Below, in pieces: positions 1 to 8,140 of a DNA stretch of 64,000 nt. The notes below the pieces were generated by a model. The model worked only from the letters and a program-made list of their open reading frames with translations, did no database searches and was not told the origin of the DNA. The stretch comes from Microtetraspora malaysiensis (GTDB lineage Bacteria > Actinomycetota > Actinomycetes > Streptosporangiales > Streptosporangiaceae): positions 1-64,000 of the forward strand of contig NZ_BBYJ01000037.1 in assembly GCF_001528665.1 (NCBI RefSeq), given 5' to 3'. Numbering within the stretch: the stretch's first letter is position 1; every line of letters starts with the position of its first letter. A program made the position numbers and the translations under genes.

Positions 1-625
1 AAACAGGTGTATTGACTGCCGGCATCCGAGTGATGGATGAGGCCGGGACCGGCGGGGCGTCCGGAGCGGTCACGCCGCCACAACGCCATGTCCAGGGCAT
101 CCAGCACCAGGCCGGCGCGCTTGGACATCGAGGCTGACCAGCCGACGATCGCCCGGGAGTACACGTCCACGACGAAGGCGACGTAGACGATGCCGCACCA
201 GGCGGGAACGTAGGTGAGTCCGCGACCCACACGGCATTGGGCCCGGATGCGGTGAAGTCCCGTTTCACCAGGTCGGTGGCCCGCTGATGTTCAGGGTCGG
301 AGGTGGTGGTGCGGATCTTCTTGCCGCGGCGGGCCCCTTGCAGGCCCAGGGCACGCATCCGCCGCTCGACGGTGCACCGGGCCACCTGGTGGCCCTCGCG
401 CAGCAGTTGCCGCCAGACCTTGCGGACGCCGTAGACGCCGTAGTTGGCGGTGTGGATCCGCTGGATGTGCTCGTCCAGCTCGGCATCGCGGATCGTCCGT
501 GCCGAGGGTGGCCGGGTCTTGGCGGCGTAGTAGGTGCTGGGAGAGATCGACAGGCCGTGCTCGCTCAGCACACGACAGATCGGCTCGACACCGAACAGCT
601 CACGGTGTTCGTCGATGAAGGTCAC
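1..625 (-). pseudogene. IS3-family transposase OrfB, frameshifted and partial
   Basis: From GTG at 625 the minus strand reads VTFIDEHRELFGVEPICRVL and then the HTH_21 region with IHTANYGVYGVRKVWRQL, followed by the start of the DDE integrase core (DLVKRDFTASGPNAVWVAD). At about position 217 one base is missing: the expected ADLTYV becomes ADSPTF, and the correct frame resumes one base over with VPAWCGIVYVAFVVD. The catalytic core is therefore out of frame, so this copy should not make active transposase unless the base is a sequencing error. The C-terminus lies beyond the window. Confidence 0.8.
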
Positions 626-948
626 GAGTGCGTGTGTGGCCGGTCGAGCTCGGCCGCGAAGAAAGCCGAGGCGGCCTTCAGGATCTCATTCGCCCGGCGC
701 AGCTCGGCGTTCTCCCGCCGCAGCCGCTTCAGCTCCGCCGATTCATCGCTGGTTGTGCCTGGTCGGGTGCCTTCGTCGATCTGGGATTGACGGACCCATT
801 TGCGCAGCGTCTCGGCGGTGCCGATGCCGAGTTTGGCGGCGACGGCGTTGATCGCGGCCCACTCGGTCGGGTAGTCCGGGCGGACCTCGGCGACCATACG
901 CACCGCGCGCTTACGCAGTTCTGCGGGATAGGGGGACTTGGCTGCCAT
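622..948 (-). CDS. IS3-family transposase OrfA
   Basis: This is the DNA-binding subunit of an IS3-type transposase, 108 residues, the usual OrfA length. The N-terminal half is a helix-turn-helix (YPAELRKRAVRMV, then a GTAETLRKWVRQ recognition helix). The C-terminal half is a leucine-zipper-like coiled coil (ELKRLRRENAELRRANEILK) for oligomerisation. The ATG at 948 has GAGAGGATC shortly upstream. The stop TGA at 622-624 overlaps a GTG that opens the orfB frame, which lies in the -1 register. Either a programmed -1 shift or reinitiation could make OrfB. The gene itself looks intact. Confidence 0.9.
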   Translation of the reverse strand: MAAKSPYPAELRKRAVRMVAEVRPDYPTEWAAINAVAAKLGIGTAETLRKWVRQSQIDEGTRPGTTSDESAELKRLRRENAELRRANEILKAASAFFAAELDRPHTHS

Positions 949-999
949 GACTCGATCCTCTCAAGGGAACGAGCCTCCACCGAAGCCGGAGCGCTTCAT

Positions 1000-1512
1000 G
1001 CTGAGACGGCGGACTTGCTCTTCGAGGTGGTCGAGCGGCTCGAGAAGAGCATCGTCGCCCGTGACTGCCCTGCGATCGTCGCCGTTGAAGGGCGGCGGAG
1101 GTTGGTGCTGAGCGATTACGACTACCTTCGCGACGACGCGTCGGCCGTGGCCTTCGAGAAGAGGGCCGCGAGCAAGGCGCGGGAGGTCGGCGCCGTCCGC
1201 TGGGTCATCGCCGTTCCTCAGGTGTGGGTGTTCACCCCGCCGAGCATGGTGTCGGTGCGGGCGGTGTCGAATCATCCGCTGCGTGAGGGCGAGCAGGAGG
1301 CCATCACCTGGATGAGCTTCGACCAGGATGAGGGCGTGGATTACGGGCGAGTTGCCTACGCGCGTCGGCCGAGTGGGGAGCCGGTCTTCGAGGAGCCGGA
1401 GATGTTCCGCGTCGGCATCCGGCCGACGGAAGCGTCAGCTGGATACACGCTGCTCCAAGCGTTCCTGGACGAAGACGAAACGGAGCCGACCCCCGGAGGA
1501 GCCGGCTCCTGA
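1000..1512 (+). pseudogene. Hypothetical protein, 5' end removed by the IS3 element
   Basis: I do not recognise the family. The frame runs to TGA at 1510-1512 and gives about 170 acidic, soluble residues with no signal peptide or membrane segment. It includes VERLEKSIVARDCPAIVAVEG and RWVIAVPQVWVFTPP. No ATG with a ribosome site lies between the IS tip and the conserved-looking part; the first possible start is TTG at 1015. The frame also stays open back through the IS, which is a shadow of the transposase. I infer that the IS removed the original start. Confidence 0.5.
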
Positions 1513-1621
1513 CCCTGTTTCCAACCTTGCTGACGAAAGAAAGGGCGGAGAAGGGCACTCCCAAGCTACCGCGCGCGGTACCGGCCGAGCGGGAGAACCC
1601 GCCCGCCTCGGCGGATCATTA

Positions 1622-1969
1622 TCACTTGATCCATATGGACCGGTTGCACTGCTTGACGGCGTGGTTGTACCGGAAGCAGAGCTTGAAGACGGTGATGTAA
1701 CCGAAGAAGACGGTGTCCTCGCCGCACTCGAAGCCGCCGGCCTTCTCGGCCTTGACCGTGTGCATGAGCAGGAACGATGTTGCGTATTCCGCCCATACCT
1801 CGGTGGTGTCGTCCTGTAGGTCGCAGACGGTGATGTGCTTGCGATCTGAGCTGACCTTGACCGAGCCTTCCGGGCTGTCCGAGCGCCAGCCGTTGCCGCT
1901 CGCCGAGGCGGTCGCGGTCATCGCGAGCAGGAGGAACAGCGTGGTGAGAACGGTGATGGACTTCCGCAT
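1622..1969 (-). CDS. Small secreted protein of unknown function
   Basis: This encodes 115 residues with a clear Sec signal peptide: positive MRKS, a hydrophobic core TVLTTLFLLLAM, and a TASASG-type cleavage region near residue 24. The mature part of about 90 residues has three cysteines (CDL, FEC, LCF, plus QCN near the C-terminus), which could form disulfides outside the cell. The start is ATG at 1969 with GGAGTAATC just upstream, a good ribosome site. I do not recognise the family. It stands alone, convergent with the remnant on its left. Confidence 0.7.
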   Translation of the reverse strand: MRKSITVLTTLFLLLAMTATASASGNGWRSDSPEGSVKVSSDRKHITVCDLQDDTTEVWAEYATSFLLMHTVKAEKAGGFECGEDTVFFGYITVFKLCFRYNHAVKQCNRSIWIK

Positions 1970-2096
1970 CGATTACTCCATTCGTTGGGTGTGTTCGGTT
2001 GATGTGGCGGGCCTCCGGTCGTCCCGGAGAGCCGTTGAATGCGAAGCGAGATCTGTTGAGCGCGGAGAGTCGCCGGATCCAGGCGTGCGGGGCCGG

Positions 2097-2118
2097 CCGC
2101 TGCCAGAACTGGCAGCGG
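2097..2118 (-). terminator. Hairpin after the NlpC/P60 gene
   Basis: A perfect 10-bp inverted repeat, CCGCTGCCAG then CTGGCAGCGG, is separated by AA. It lies 40 bases past the stop of the minus-strand NlpC/P60 gene. No U-run follows, so this is a GC-rich actinomycete-style terminator call only. Confidence 0.5.
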
Positions 2119-2157
2119 CGGGAGCTCAACCGCGGTGCGGTTGCTCGGGGTTCGGTG

Positions 2158-3360
2158 TCACGAGGGCCGGACGGCGCCAGCGAACTGTCGTTCCCGGCTT
2201 GGTACGCCCGCCCAGGTGTCGATACGCACGGTGCTGCCGGTGAAGGGCGCGTGGACCATGCGGGTGGCGTCGATCGCGATGCCGACATGGTCGGGGCCGG
2301 GGATGGATGAGTCGGTCTCGTAGAAGAGCAGGTCGCCCGGCTGGACTTGGGAGCGCGGCACGCGTGCCCCTGCCCGCCACTGCTCGTAGGTGGTGGTCCC
2401 GATCCGCACTCCGGCCTTGGCCCATGCGTATTCGGTCAGCCCTGAGCAGTCGAACCCCTTGGTCCTGGCGCCGCGGCCGATGCCGTAACTCGGGCCGTTT
2501 GGGCCTCCGCCGCCCCAGGAGTACGGGATGCCACGCATCGCCAGCGCGGCGCGTACGACCTCCAGACCCCGCGCCGAGACGGAGGCGAGGTCGGGACCTG
2601 CGAGATCGGCCGCCGAGAGTTCGTCACACAGGTCCCGCGCGACCGATGTCACGATCTCCTTGGCCCGCTCCCTGTCCGCATCGGAGCCCCCGAGGTTCGC
2701 GGCCACCTCGTCCACGAGGACCTCCAGCGGCATCCCAAGAGCCGCGGCGGCCTCGATGCTGTTGCGCAGATCCGCGTGGTCGTCTCCGGATTTCGGCACG
2801 TCGTCACGGGGCCCGGTCGTCGAAGTGGTGAGAGCGGTGACGATTTGCCCCGCGCGGGCCTCGTGCTTGGCGTACGCGTCTGGGTGGGCGGAGCGCTGGA
2901 CGGCCTGGGCCACGACGGTGAGCGGCTTTCCCGCCCAGCCCTCCACCTTCGCGAGGCGGGAGAAGAACGCGCGGGCGGCGTAGCGAGGGTCGGTTACCTG
3001 CTCACGGCTGCCCCAGCCGTACTCGGGGTGCTGCTGCATGAGGCCGAAGGCGCGGCCGTGGTCGCCCACGACGCTTTCGTCGAGCTCGCTTTCCTGTAGC
3101 GCGGTTGCCACGCCGATGACGGCGGCGCGCTCGGGCAGCCCCAGTTCGGCGGCCATGTCGACGATGGTCTTGGCGTTCGCGGCTTGCCTGCTGGTGAGCC
3201 CCAGCTGTCGTGCCTGGTCGAGGCCACCGCTATCGGTAGGGGCGGCTCGGCCGCCCGCGTAGGCGCATACGGCTGCGGCGAGTTGGTCGGGCCGGGCGGA
3301 CAGCGCCGCGCGCTGTGCACCTCCCGCCACGCCGGCCAGCAGTCCGGTGGCGCCTGGTAT
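2158..3360 (-). pseudogene. NlpC/P60 peptidoglycan hydrolase, N-terminus lost
   Basis: This is a cell-wall endopeptidase. The C-terminal NlpC/P60 domain has the catalytic Cys in KGFDCSGL, the His in GPDHVGIA and the polar third residue in MVHAP. Before it comes a transglycosylase-like segment (VATALQESELDESVV, AFGLMQQHPEYGWG). Such two-domain lytic proteins are common on actinomycete conjugative elements. No signal peptide or membrane anchor is visible. The frame runs without a stop into DNA that encodes the end of a TetR protein in another register, so the true N-terminus was deleted near 3340-3360. ATG at 3156 is the first internal start. Probably non-functional as an exported enzyme. Confidence 0.7.
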
Positions 3361-3388
3361 CCGGGGACCGGGGTGCCGTAGACGGGGC

Positions 3389-3721
3389 CTAGATGAGCAG
3401 ATACCGCTGGGGGTCGGCCAGTGCCCACTCGCGCAGGGCCTGCGCCAGTTCTGCGAGACCGGCGCCGGCTTCGGCGCGGGCATGGAAGACATCGGCCAGG
3501 CTGCGATAGGCGTCCCTGATCAGCTCGGTGATCAGCTCGTCCCGGTTTGCGAAGTAGCGGTACAGCGCCGGTCCGGTCATGCCGATCTGCTTGGCGATCG
3601 CGTTGGGGGATAGTGCCGACGCCCCGGCTTCGGCGATCTGCGCCCACGCCTGCTTCTTGATCTCCTCGCGCACCTGGGTGCGGTAGCGCTCCCTGGGTGA
3701 CGTCGCGTCCGACTCGGCCAC
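3389..3721 (-). pseudogene. TetR-family regulator, truncated
   Basis: The N-terminal DNA-binding domain is complete: an HTH with ALSPNAIAKQIGMTGPALYR and the usual YFANRDELI. The start is GTG at 3721, with GGGGAGGAG six bases upstream; longer ATG-like starts lack this site. The protein stops at TAG after YLLI, about 110 residues against 190-210 for the family. Just downstream the sequence reads YGTPVPGYQAPPD in another register, the normal continuation of this TetR subfamily. An 11-base insertion (TAGGCCCCGTC) separates the two. Past that, the sequence switches to the NlpC/P60 gene. The ligand-binding half is gone. Confidence 0.75.
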
Positions 3722-3758
3722 TAGAACTCCTCCCCTCATCCAGCCACAGTTAAAGGCT

Positions 3759-3772
3759 ATCACGAAGGTGAT
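3759..3772. promoter_or_regulatory. Candidate TetR operator
   Basis: The perfect palindrome ATCAC-GAAG-GTGAT lies between the divergent TetR gene and the SnoaL-like gene, about 40 bases from the TetR start. Position and symmetry fit autoregulation; there is no direct evidence. Confidence 0.4.
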
Positions 3773-3980
3773 TTGCTATCGCGTTCAATGCGAGTTATAA
3801 CTTCTCACGAACGCAATGGCCCCTATCAAAGAAGGGCCCGGCCACCTCCTGACACCCGGCAATCCGATTCGGCACACCCCGCAACTGCCGCGCCCGCCCC
3901 GGACAGCCCGAGCGCCGCTCCGACCGGCGCCACCGGCCACGAACCATCAAAAGCCCTGATCAGAAAAGGAACACCACACC

Positions 3981-4499
3981 ATGAAGATCCGTATGATCGT
4001 CGCAGCCGCGGTTGCGGCCACCGCTGCCGTCATCGGCTCCACCACCGCAGTGCAGGCCGCCACCACAGTGCAGGCCGCACACCAGCCTGCCAAGCACCTG
4101 CCCAGCACTGTCAAGGCCTGGAGCGCCGCTTGGAGCGGCACCGACCCTGCCGCGCTCGGCAAGCTGTTCACCGCCAACGGCACGTACACCGATCACGCGA
4201 TCGGGGCCACCATGACCGGCCGGGAGCAGATCGCCGGCTGGAAGGCCCGCACCGACTCCATGATCGAGAACGTCCACGTGACGGTGAGGGCCGCATGGCG
4301 CGACGGCGGGCACCACATCACGATCCGGGGCGTGTACGCCGGGCACATCAAGGGCGCGCCGAAGCCCTTCGCGGTGCCGAGCGTCACCCTGCTGGACACC
4401 GATGGCCGCCGGATCACCGCCAACCAGGACTTCTACAACCTCGCCGATGTCCTGGCCCAGTCGGGACTGCCCGCCGACTGGACCCCCTCCGCCGGCTGA
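3981..4499 (+). CDS. Secreted SnoaL/NTF2-like protein
   Basis: This encodes 172 residues with a Sec signal peptide (MKIRMIVAAAVAATAAVIG, cleavage near VQAA at residues 25-33). A SnoaL-like alpha+beta barrel follows: KAWSAAWSGTDPAALGKLFT, GTYTDH, a strand ending TMTGREQIAGW, then ITANQDFYNLADVLAQSGLP. This fold serves isomerases, dehydratases and non-enzymatic binding proteins; the substrate cannot be read here. ATG at 3981 has AAAAGGAAC upstream. It is divergent from the truncated TetR gene, so it may now be unregulated. Confidence 0.75.
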   Translation: MKIRMIVAAAVAATAAVIGSTTAVQAATTVQAAHQPAKHLPSTVKAWSAAWSGTDPAALGKLFTANGTYTDHAIGATMTGREQIAGWKARTDSMIENVHVTVRAAWRDGGHHITIRGVYAGHIKGAPKPFAVPSVTLLDTDGRRITANQDFYNLADVLAQSGLPADWTPSAG

Positions 4500-4580
4500 A
4501 TCCGGCACTACTGACAGCTACCGAGGAACCGCAGGCTTCAGCAGCACCCCGGCGCTGAAAAAAGCGCGGGACTGTAAAAA

Positions 4581-4621
4581 CAACGGCTCTGTCCCGTAAT
4601 CGGTGGTGGCGCTGAGTGATC
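4581..4621 (+). repeat. ISL3 left inverted repeat
   Basis: This is the left 41-bp terminal repeat. It matches the reverse complement of 6176-6216 with a single difference (G against A in the GGTGGTG/GGTGGTGA section). Confidence 0.9.
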
Positions 4622-4622
4622 T

Positions 4623-6158
4623 TCATTGCAGCAGGATGCGGTGGCGCAGGAGGTCGAACCCAGCCCGGCCGTGCATCTGCCGCATGATTCTCTTCGTTCG
4701 CGTGTTGACGCCCTCGGTTCGGCCGTTGTGATGCGGCAAGGTGATGCCGGCGTTCACAGCCTCGCGGTCGAGCTCAAGGCCGTTGGCGAAGCCGTGCAGG
4801 TGGGGCAGGTTAGCGGCCCGGGCGTCGGTGATCCAGGCGGCGAGCTTGGCGTCGTTGCCTGCGGCCGGGGTGAGGAGTTCAGCGAAGGTACGGACCAGGC
4901 GAGCGAGTTCGGCCAGTTCGGGGCACGTAACCGCGAGTTCCTGCAGCAATGTGGTGTCGGCCTCACGCAGCCTGTCGGGGCGGGTGAGCAGAAGCCGAGC
5001 GAGACGGCGTGGTGTGATGACGGGCCGATCGCCCTCGGCTCGGCCTTGGGTGATGTAGCGGTAGAGCAGGTTGAGGCTGCCCGTGTAACCGAGTTGCTTG
5101 ATCTCGCGGAACAGCTGGAGGACCGGGACGGCCGGCTCGGCGGCGCGCCGCTCCCGCAGGTGATCGCGGTAGGGATCGACGAGGGTGGGCCGGTAGCGTG
5201 GAGCGCGGCGCAGGGCCTCGGGCTCACGGGTGCGGGCGTAGCGCTTGACGGTGTTCAGGGACAGATTCAGACGGCGGGCGCATTCCAGCAGGCCAACGCC
5301 TTTATCCAGCAGGTTGTGGATCTGCTGCCAGCGTTCCCGGGTGGTTTGCTCTCGGACGCCGGCGGGCCGGGCCGGGTTGACCGCGGCCCAGCAGGAGCTG
5401 TGGGAGCGGACCTCGGCGAGGGTCTTGTCGCAGAGGTTTTTCCACATGTGTCACCTGTCGCTGACCTGCGTCGCGTCGGGCAACGCCCGCCGTATCGCCT
5501 CGCCGTAGGCACCCGACCCGTCCCGGCAGATGATCTCCACCCCGGGATGGGTACGCAGCCACGCATCGAGGGCATCGGCGCCACGGCCGGGGAGAACGTC
5601 GATGCGCTCGCCGGTTTCGGCGTCGGTGAGAATGGTGGCGTATCGGTGGCGGCGCTTGAGAGCGAAGTCATCGACTCCGAGCACTCGGGGGACCCGCGGT
5701 GGCGGCAGCGGCAACCGCATGAGCAGCCGCAGCGCGGTGGACCTCGACACCGCGATGTCCAGCGCCTGTGACAGACGAGCGCCCGCCCGGCCCGCGAGCT
5801 CTCTCACCACCGCTCCCAGTTGGCCGGTGAGCCTGTTGGTGCGGCGCTGGTAGCGCTCCAGCAGCCCTGGCACCTGTTCACGGAACGTCTGCTGTGGGCA
5901 CCCCAGCGCCGGGCAGGCCAGGCGCCGTACTGTCACCGACACCACCACTTTTCGCCCGTCGACCGGGACGTCCGTGACTGTCCGGCCGCAGAAGCCGTGT
6001 ACACGGCCGGTCAGCACCCCGCAGACCGGGCACGGCACAGGCTCATCCCGAGTGCGGGCTATGACCTTAATGAGGTCGTTCTCGTCCACCACATCCTCGA
6101 TGACCAGGTCAGACAGCCCCGAGAACACCACGCCCATCAGATCGTTGATCTTCAGCAC
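4623..6158 (-). pseudogene. ISL3 transposase with in-frame TGA at a Trp position
   Basis: This is the DDE transposase of the ISL3 element. Residues 1-236 hold the N-terminal zinc finger (CPVCG near residue 40, CPALGCP near residue 85), the HTH, and the first catalytic Asp region GVDDFALKRRHRYATIL. The frame then meets TGA at 5451-5453 and continues unshifted for 274 more codons (HMWKNLCDK to the end, with EGVNTRTKRIMRQMHGRAGF near the C-terminus). ISL3 enzymes read DRWH-WKNL here, so the stop sits exactly on a conserved Trp codon: TGG became TGA. Total length of about 510 residues is normal. The rest appears undamaged, so the nonsense change is probably recent. Confidence 0.85.
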
Positions 6159-6175
6159 GCCTCAGGCTGGCAGGT

Positions 6176-6216
6176 GATCACTCAGCGTCACCACCGATTA
6201 CGGGACAGAGCCGTTG
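6176..6216 (-). repeat. ISL3 right inverted repeat
   Basis: This is the right 41-bp terminal repeat, ending in GGGACAGAGCCGTTG on the plus strand. It begins 18 bases upstream of the transposase ATG at 6158. Confidence 0.9.
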
Positions 6217-6333
6217 ATATTGGACAGACCCATCCGAAATCATGACGAGCGGGCCGCTGTACCGCTGGAGGGACGGATCGAGCATCGGAAGGTGCTCGGC
6301 GGGCTGATCAACGAGTACCACCGAGCCGCGTAA
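6214..6333 (+). pseudogene. C-terminal remnant of an interrupted gene
   Basis: Directly outside the right ISL3 tip, one frame reads LDRPIRNHDERAAVPLEGR and then IEHRKVLGGLINEYHRAA before TAA at 6331-6333. It has coding character and looks like the tail of a gene hit by the ISL3 element. I do not recognise the family with confidence, and no matching front half is visible left of the element, consistent with a deletion. The 160 bases from here to 6497 hold nothing I can support. Confidence 0.5.
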
Positions 6334-6496
6334 CCACTGCGGAGAAGTTCCAGCTCAAGCCCTGCGCGATGGGGTTCGAAGCGGTACAGGCTGTCGGCGA
6401 TCATACGGGCGAACTCCCGGCCGGAGAATCCGGGACTTCAAGAGTTCATGGCACCCGATCAGGGCAGCGCTTGCAAGGCGGCGATGATCCGGCCGA

Positions 6497-8140
6497 TCAG
6501 GCTAGGTTCGGCGATGGCGACATTCGCACCGAAGCTTCGAGTGCCTCTCGCTGCGTGCTCGCCGAAGTGATGAGGGTCCTGGTCGTTGGATGGGATGGCG
6601 AGTCAAAGAGGCGCGGGGTGGGCCCGTGCTCGATGACCCGGCCGCGCTCCAGCACGATCGTGGTGTCAGTGTGCGCGGCGATTACCGACAGGTCGTGGCT
6701 GATCAGGACCAGGGTGACGCCGTGTTCGCCTCGAAGGCGGGACAGCAGGTCCATGATGCTCGCGGAGGTGTCGGCGTCGAGCGCGGAGGTCACTTCGTCG
6801 CATAGCAGCACGTCGGGACGCACCGCCAGGGCGCGGGCGATGGAGACGCGCTGGCGCTGGCCGCCGGAGAGCTGGTGCGGGTACCTTCCGGCGAAGTCCG
6901 CGGGCAGGTCAACCGCTTCGAGGAGTTCCGCGACGCGCGCGAAGACCTGTCCGGCGGGCGCCACACCATGCAATGTCAGGGGCCGGGCGAGCGTGGCGCC
7001 CACGGTCCGCGCGGGGTTGAGCGCGCCCAGGGGGTTCTGCGGAACGAGTTGCAGCGCGCGGCGCTGCTCGCGGGTGCGGCGCCGGTAGGAGCGGTGCAGC
7101 GGGGCTCCGTCGAGGGCGAGCGTGCCCGTGCTGGGCGGGTGCAGTCCGGCGAGAACGCGGACGAGGGCGGTTTTTCCCGACCCTGAGACGCCGATGACCC
7201 CGGTCGCGCTGCCGGGAGCGAGGTCGAGATTCAGGTTGTCGAGGACGGTTCGCCGTGCGCCCCGGCTGCCCACCTCGGCGCTGAGGTTCCGTACTGTGAT
7301 CTCGCTGGCCTTGGATGACAGGGAGGATGGCGCGCGTGCGGCAACGGGGACCGACGCAGATGCGTGGCCCGATTCAGGCGTGATTGAGACGGCTGCTACC
7401 GGAGTCGCGGAGGCCGTTTCGTGCGCGGTTGAGGAGGCGGGGACGAGGCGCCGCGCCGCTCCCGCTGGAGGCTGGAGCGTCACCACGTCGTGGGCGCACC
7501 GGGCGACCAGGTCGGGGTCGTGGCATGCTACCGCGACGGCGACGCCGGTGCGGCCGGCCAGCTCGCACAGCAGGTCGGCGATCTCGTCGCGCAGCTCCGG
7601 ATCCAGTCCGGCCGTCGGCTCGTCGAGGAGCAGGACGTCGGGACGCCGCGCGAGGGCGCGGGCGAGTGCGACCCTGCGCTGCTGCCCGCCCGACAGGGCA
7701 CCAGGACGGCGGCGCTCCAGGCGCTCCTCGGCGGGCAGCCGTACCTGGGTGAGCAGGTCGAGCATGGCCCGGCGGCTTCGGTCCACGGCGGTCTCGGTGA
7801 TGAGGCGATGGACCTTCATCCGGGGGTTGAGGCCGGAGCCGGGATCCTGGCCCACGTAGGCCAGCCTCCGGCGGCGGAGCAGCCGCAGGTCCCGTTCCTC
7901 AAGGGCCAGGACGTCGTGGCCGAGGACGGTGACCCGCCCCCCGGTATGGCATGCACCAGCGGGGAGCGCACCCGCGACGGCGCGCAGGAGGGTGGTCTTG
8001 CCCGCGCCCGACGGGCCGGTGAGCGCGACCACGCGGCCTGGGGACAGCGTCAGCGTGGCTCCGGAGAGGAGGGGAAGGCCGTCGGGCAGGCGGATCTCCA
8101 GATCGGTGACTTCGACAGAGGGCGGCTCGGCGAGTGTCAC
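6497..8140 (-). CDS. Fused double ATPase of a peptide/metallophore ABC transporter
   Basis: This encodes 547 residues carrying two complete ABC domains in one chain, equivalent to DppD plus DppF. Domain 1 (about 8-240) has Walker A GPSGAGKTT, signature LSGGQQRR and Walker B VLLLDEPT. A linker of about 45 residues rich in Ala and Ser follows. Domain 2 (about 285-520) has GVSGSGKTA, LSGGQRQR and VLLCDEVTSALD, and the QNPLGALNP Q-loop typical of the oligopeptide/nickel class. It would power import through the two permeases upstream. Its start overlaps the stop of the second permease gene by 4 bp, so the proteins are translationally coupled. It is the last gene of the operon that follows the iron box at 11714. 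Confidence 0.9.
   Translation of the reverse strand: MTLAEPPSVEVTDLEIRLPDGLPLLSGATLTLSPGRVVALTGPSGAGKTTLLRAVAGALPAGACHTGGRVTVLGHDVLALEERDLRLLRRRRLAYVGQDPGSGLNPRMKVHRLITETAVDRSRRAMLDLLTQVRLPAEERLERRRPGALSGGQQRRVALARALARRPDVLLLDEPTAGLDPELRDEIADLLCELAGRTGVAVAVACHDPDLVARCAHDVVTLQPPAGAARRLVPASSTAHETASATPVAAVSITPESGHASASVPVAARAPSSLSSKASEITVRNLSAEVGSRGARRTVLDNLNLDLAPGSATGVIGVSGSGKTALVRVLAGLHPPSTGTLALDGAPLHRSYRRRTREQRRALQLVPQNPLGALNPARTVGATLARPLTLHGVAPAGQVFARVAELLEAVDLPADFAGRYPHQLSGGQRQRVSIARALAVRPDVLLCDEVTSALDADTSASIMDLLSRLRGEHGVTLVLISHDLSVIAAHTDTTIVLERGRVIEHGPTPRLFDSPSHPTTRTLITSASTQREALEASVRMSPSPNLA

Larger units (their letters stand above)
1..999 (-). mobile_element. IS3-family insertion sequence, cut by the window start
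   Basis: This holds an orfA/orfB pair typical of IS3 elements, read on the minus strand. The orfA start is near 948. A plausible element end lies near 999, where the minus strand reads TGAAGCGCTCCGGC, the kind of TG-initial tip seen in IS3 elements. The other end is outside the window, so the inverted repeat cannot be confirmed. The element abuts and apparently truncates the coding frame that follows at 1000-1512. Confidence 0.75.
4581..6216 (-). mobile_element. ISL3-family insertion sequence, complete ends
   Basis: A 1.64-kb element with near-perfect terminal inverted repeats of 41 bp: 4581-4621 at the left and 6176-6216 at the right, one mismatch. The core of each tip reads GGCTCTGTCCCGTAATCGG, which fits the GGCTCT ends usual for ISL3. 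It contains one transposase gene on the minus strand. Flanking bases show no 8-bp target duplication (TGTAAAAA on the left, ATATTGGA on the right), which suggests a deletion beside the element after insertion. Confidence 0.9.

Noticed and set aside
5451-5453. Selenocysteine or programmed recoding at the ISL3 TGA
   Set aside because: The position is a Trp in the family and no SECIS-like hairpin is apparent; a nonsense mutation is simpler.
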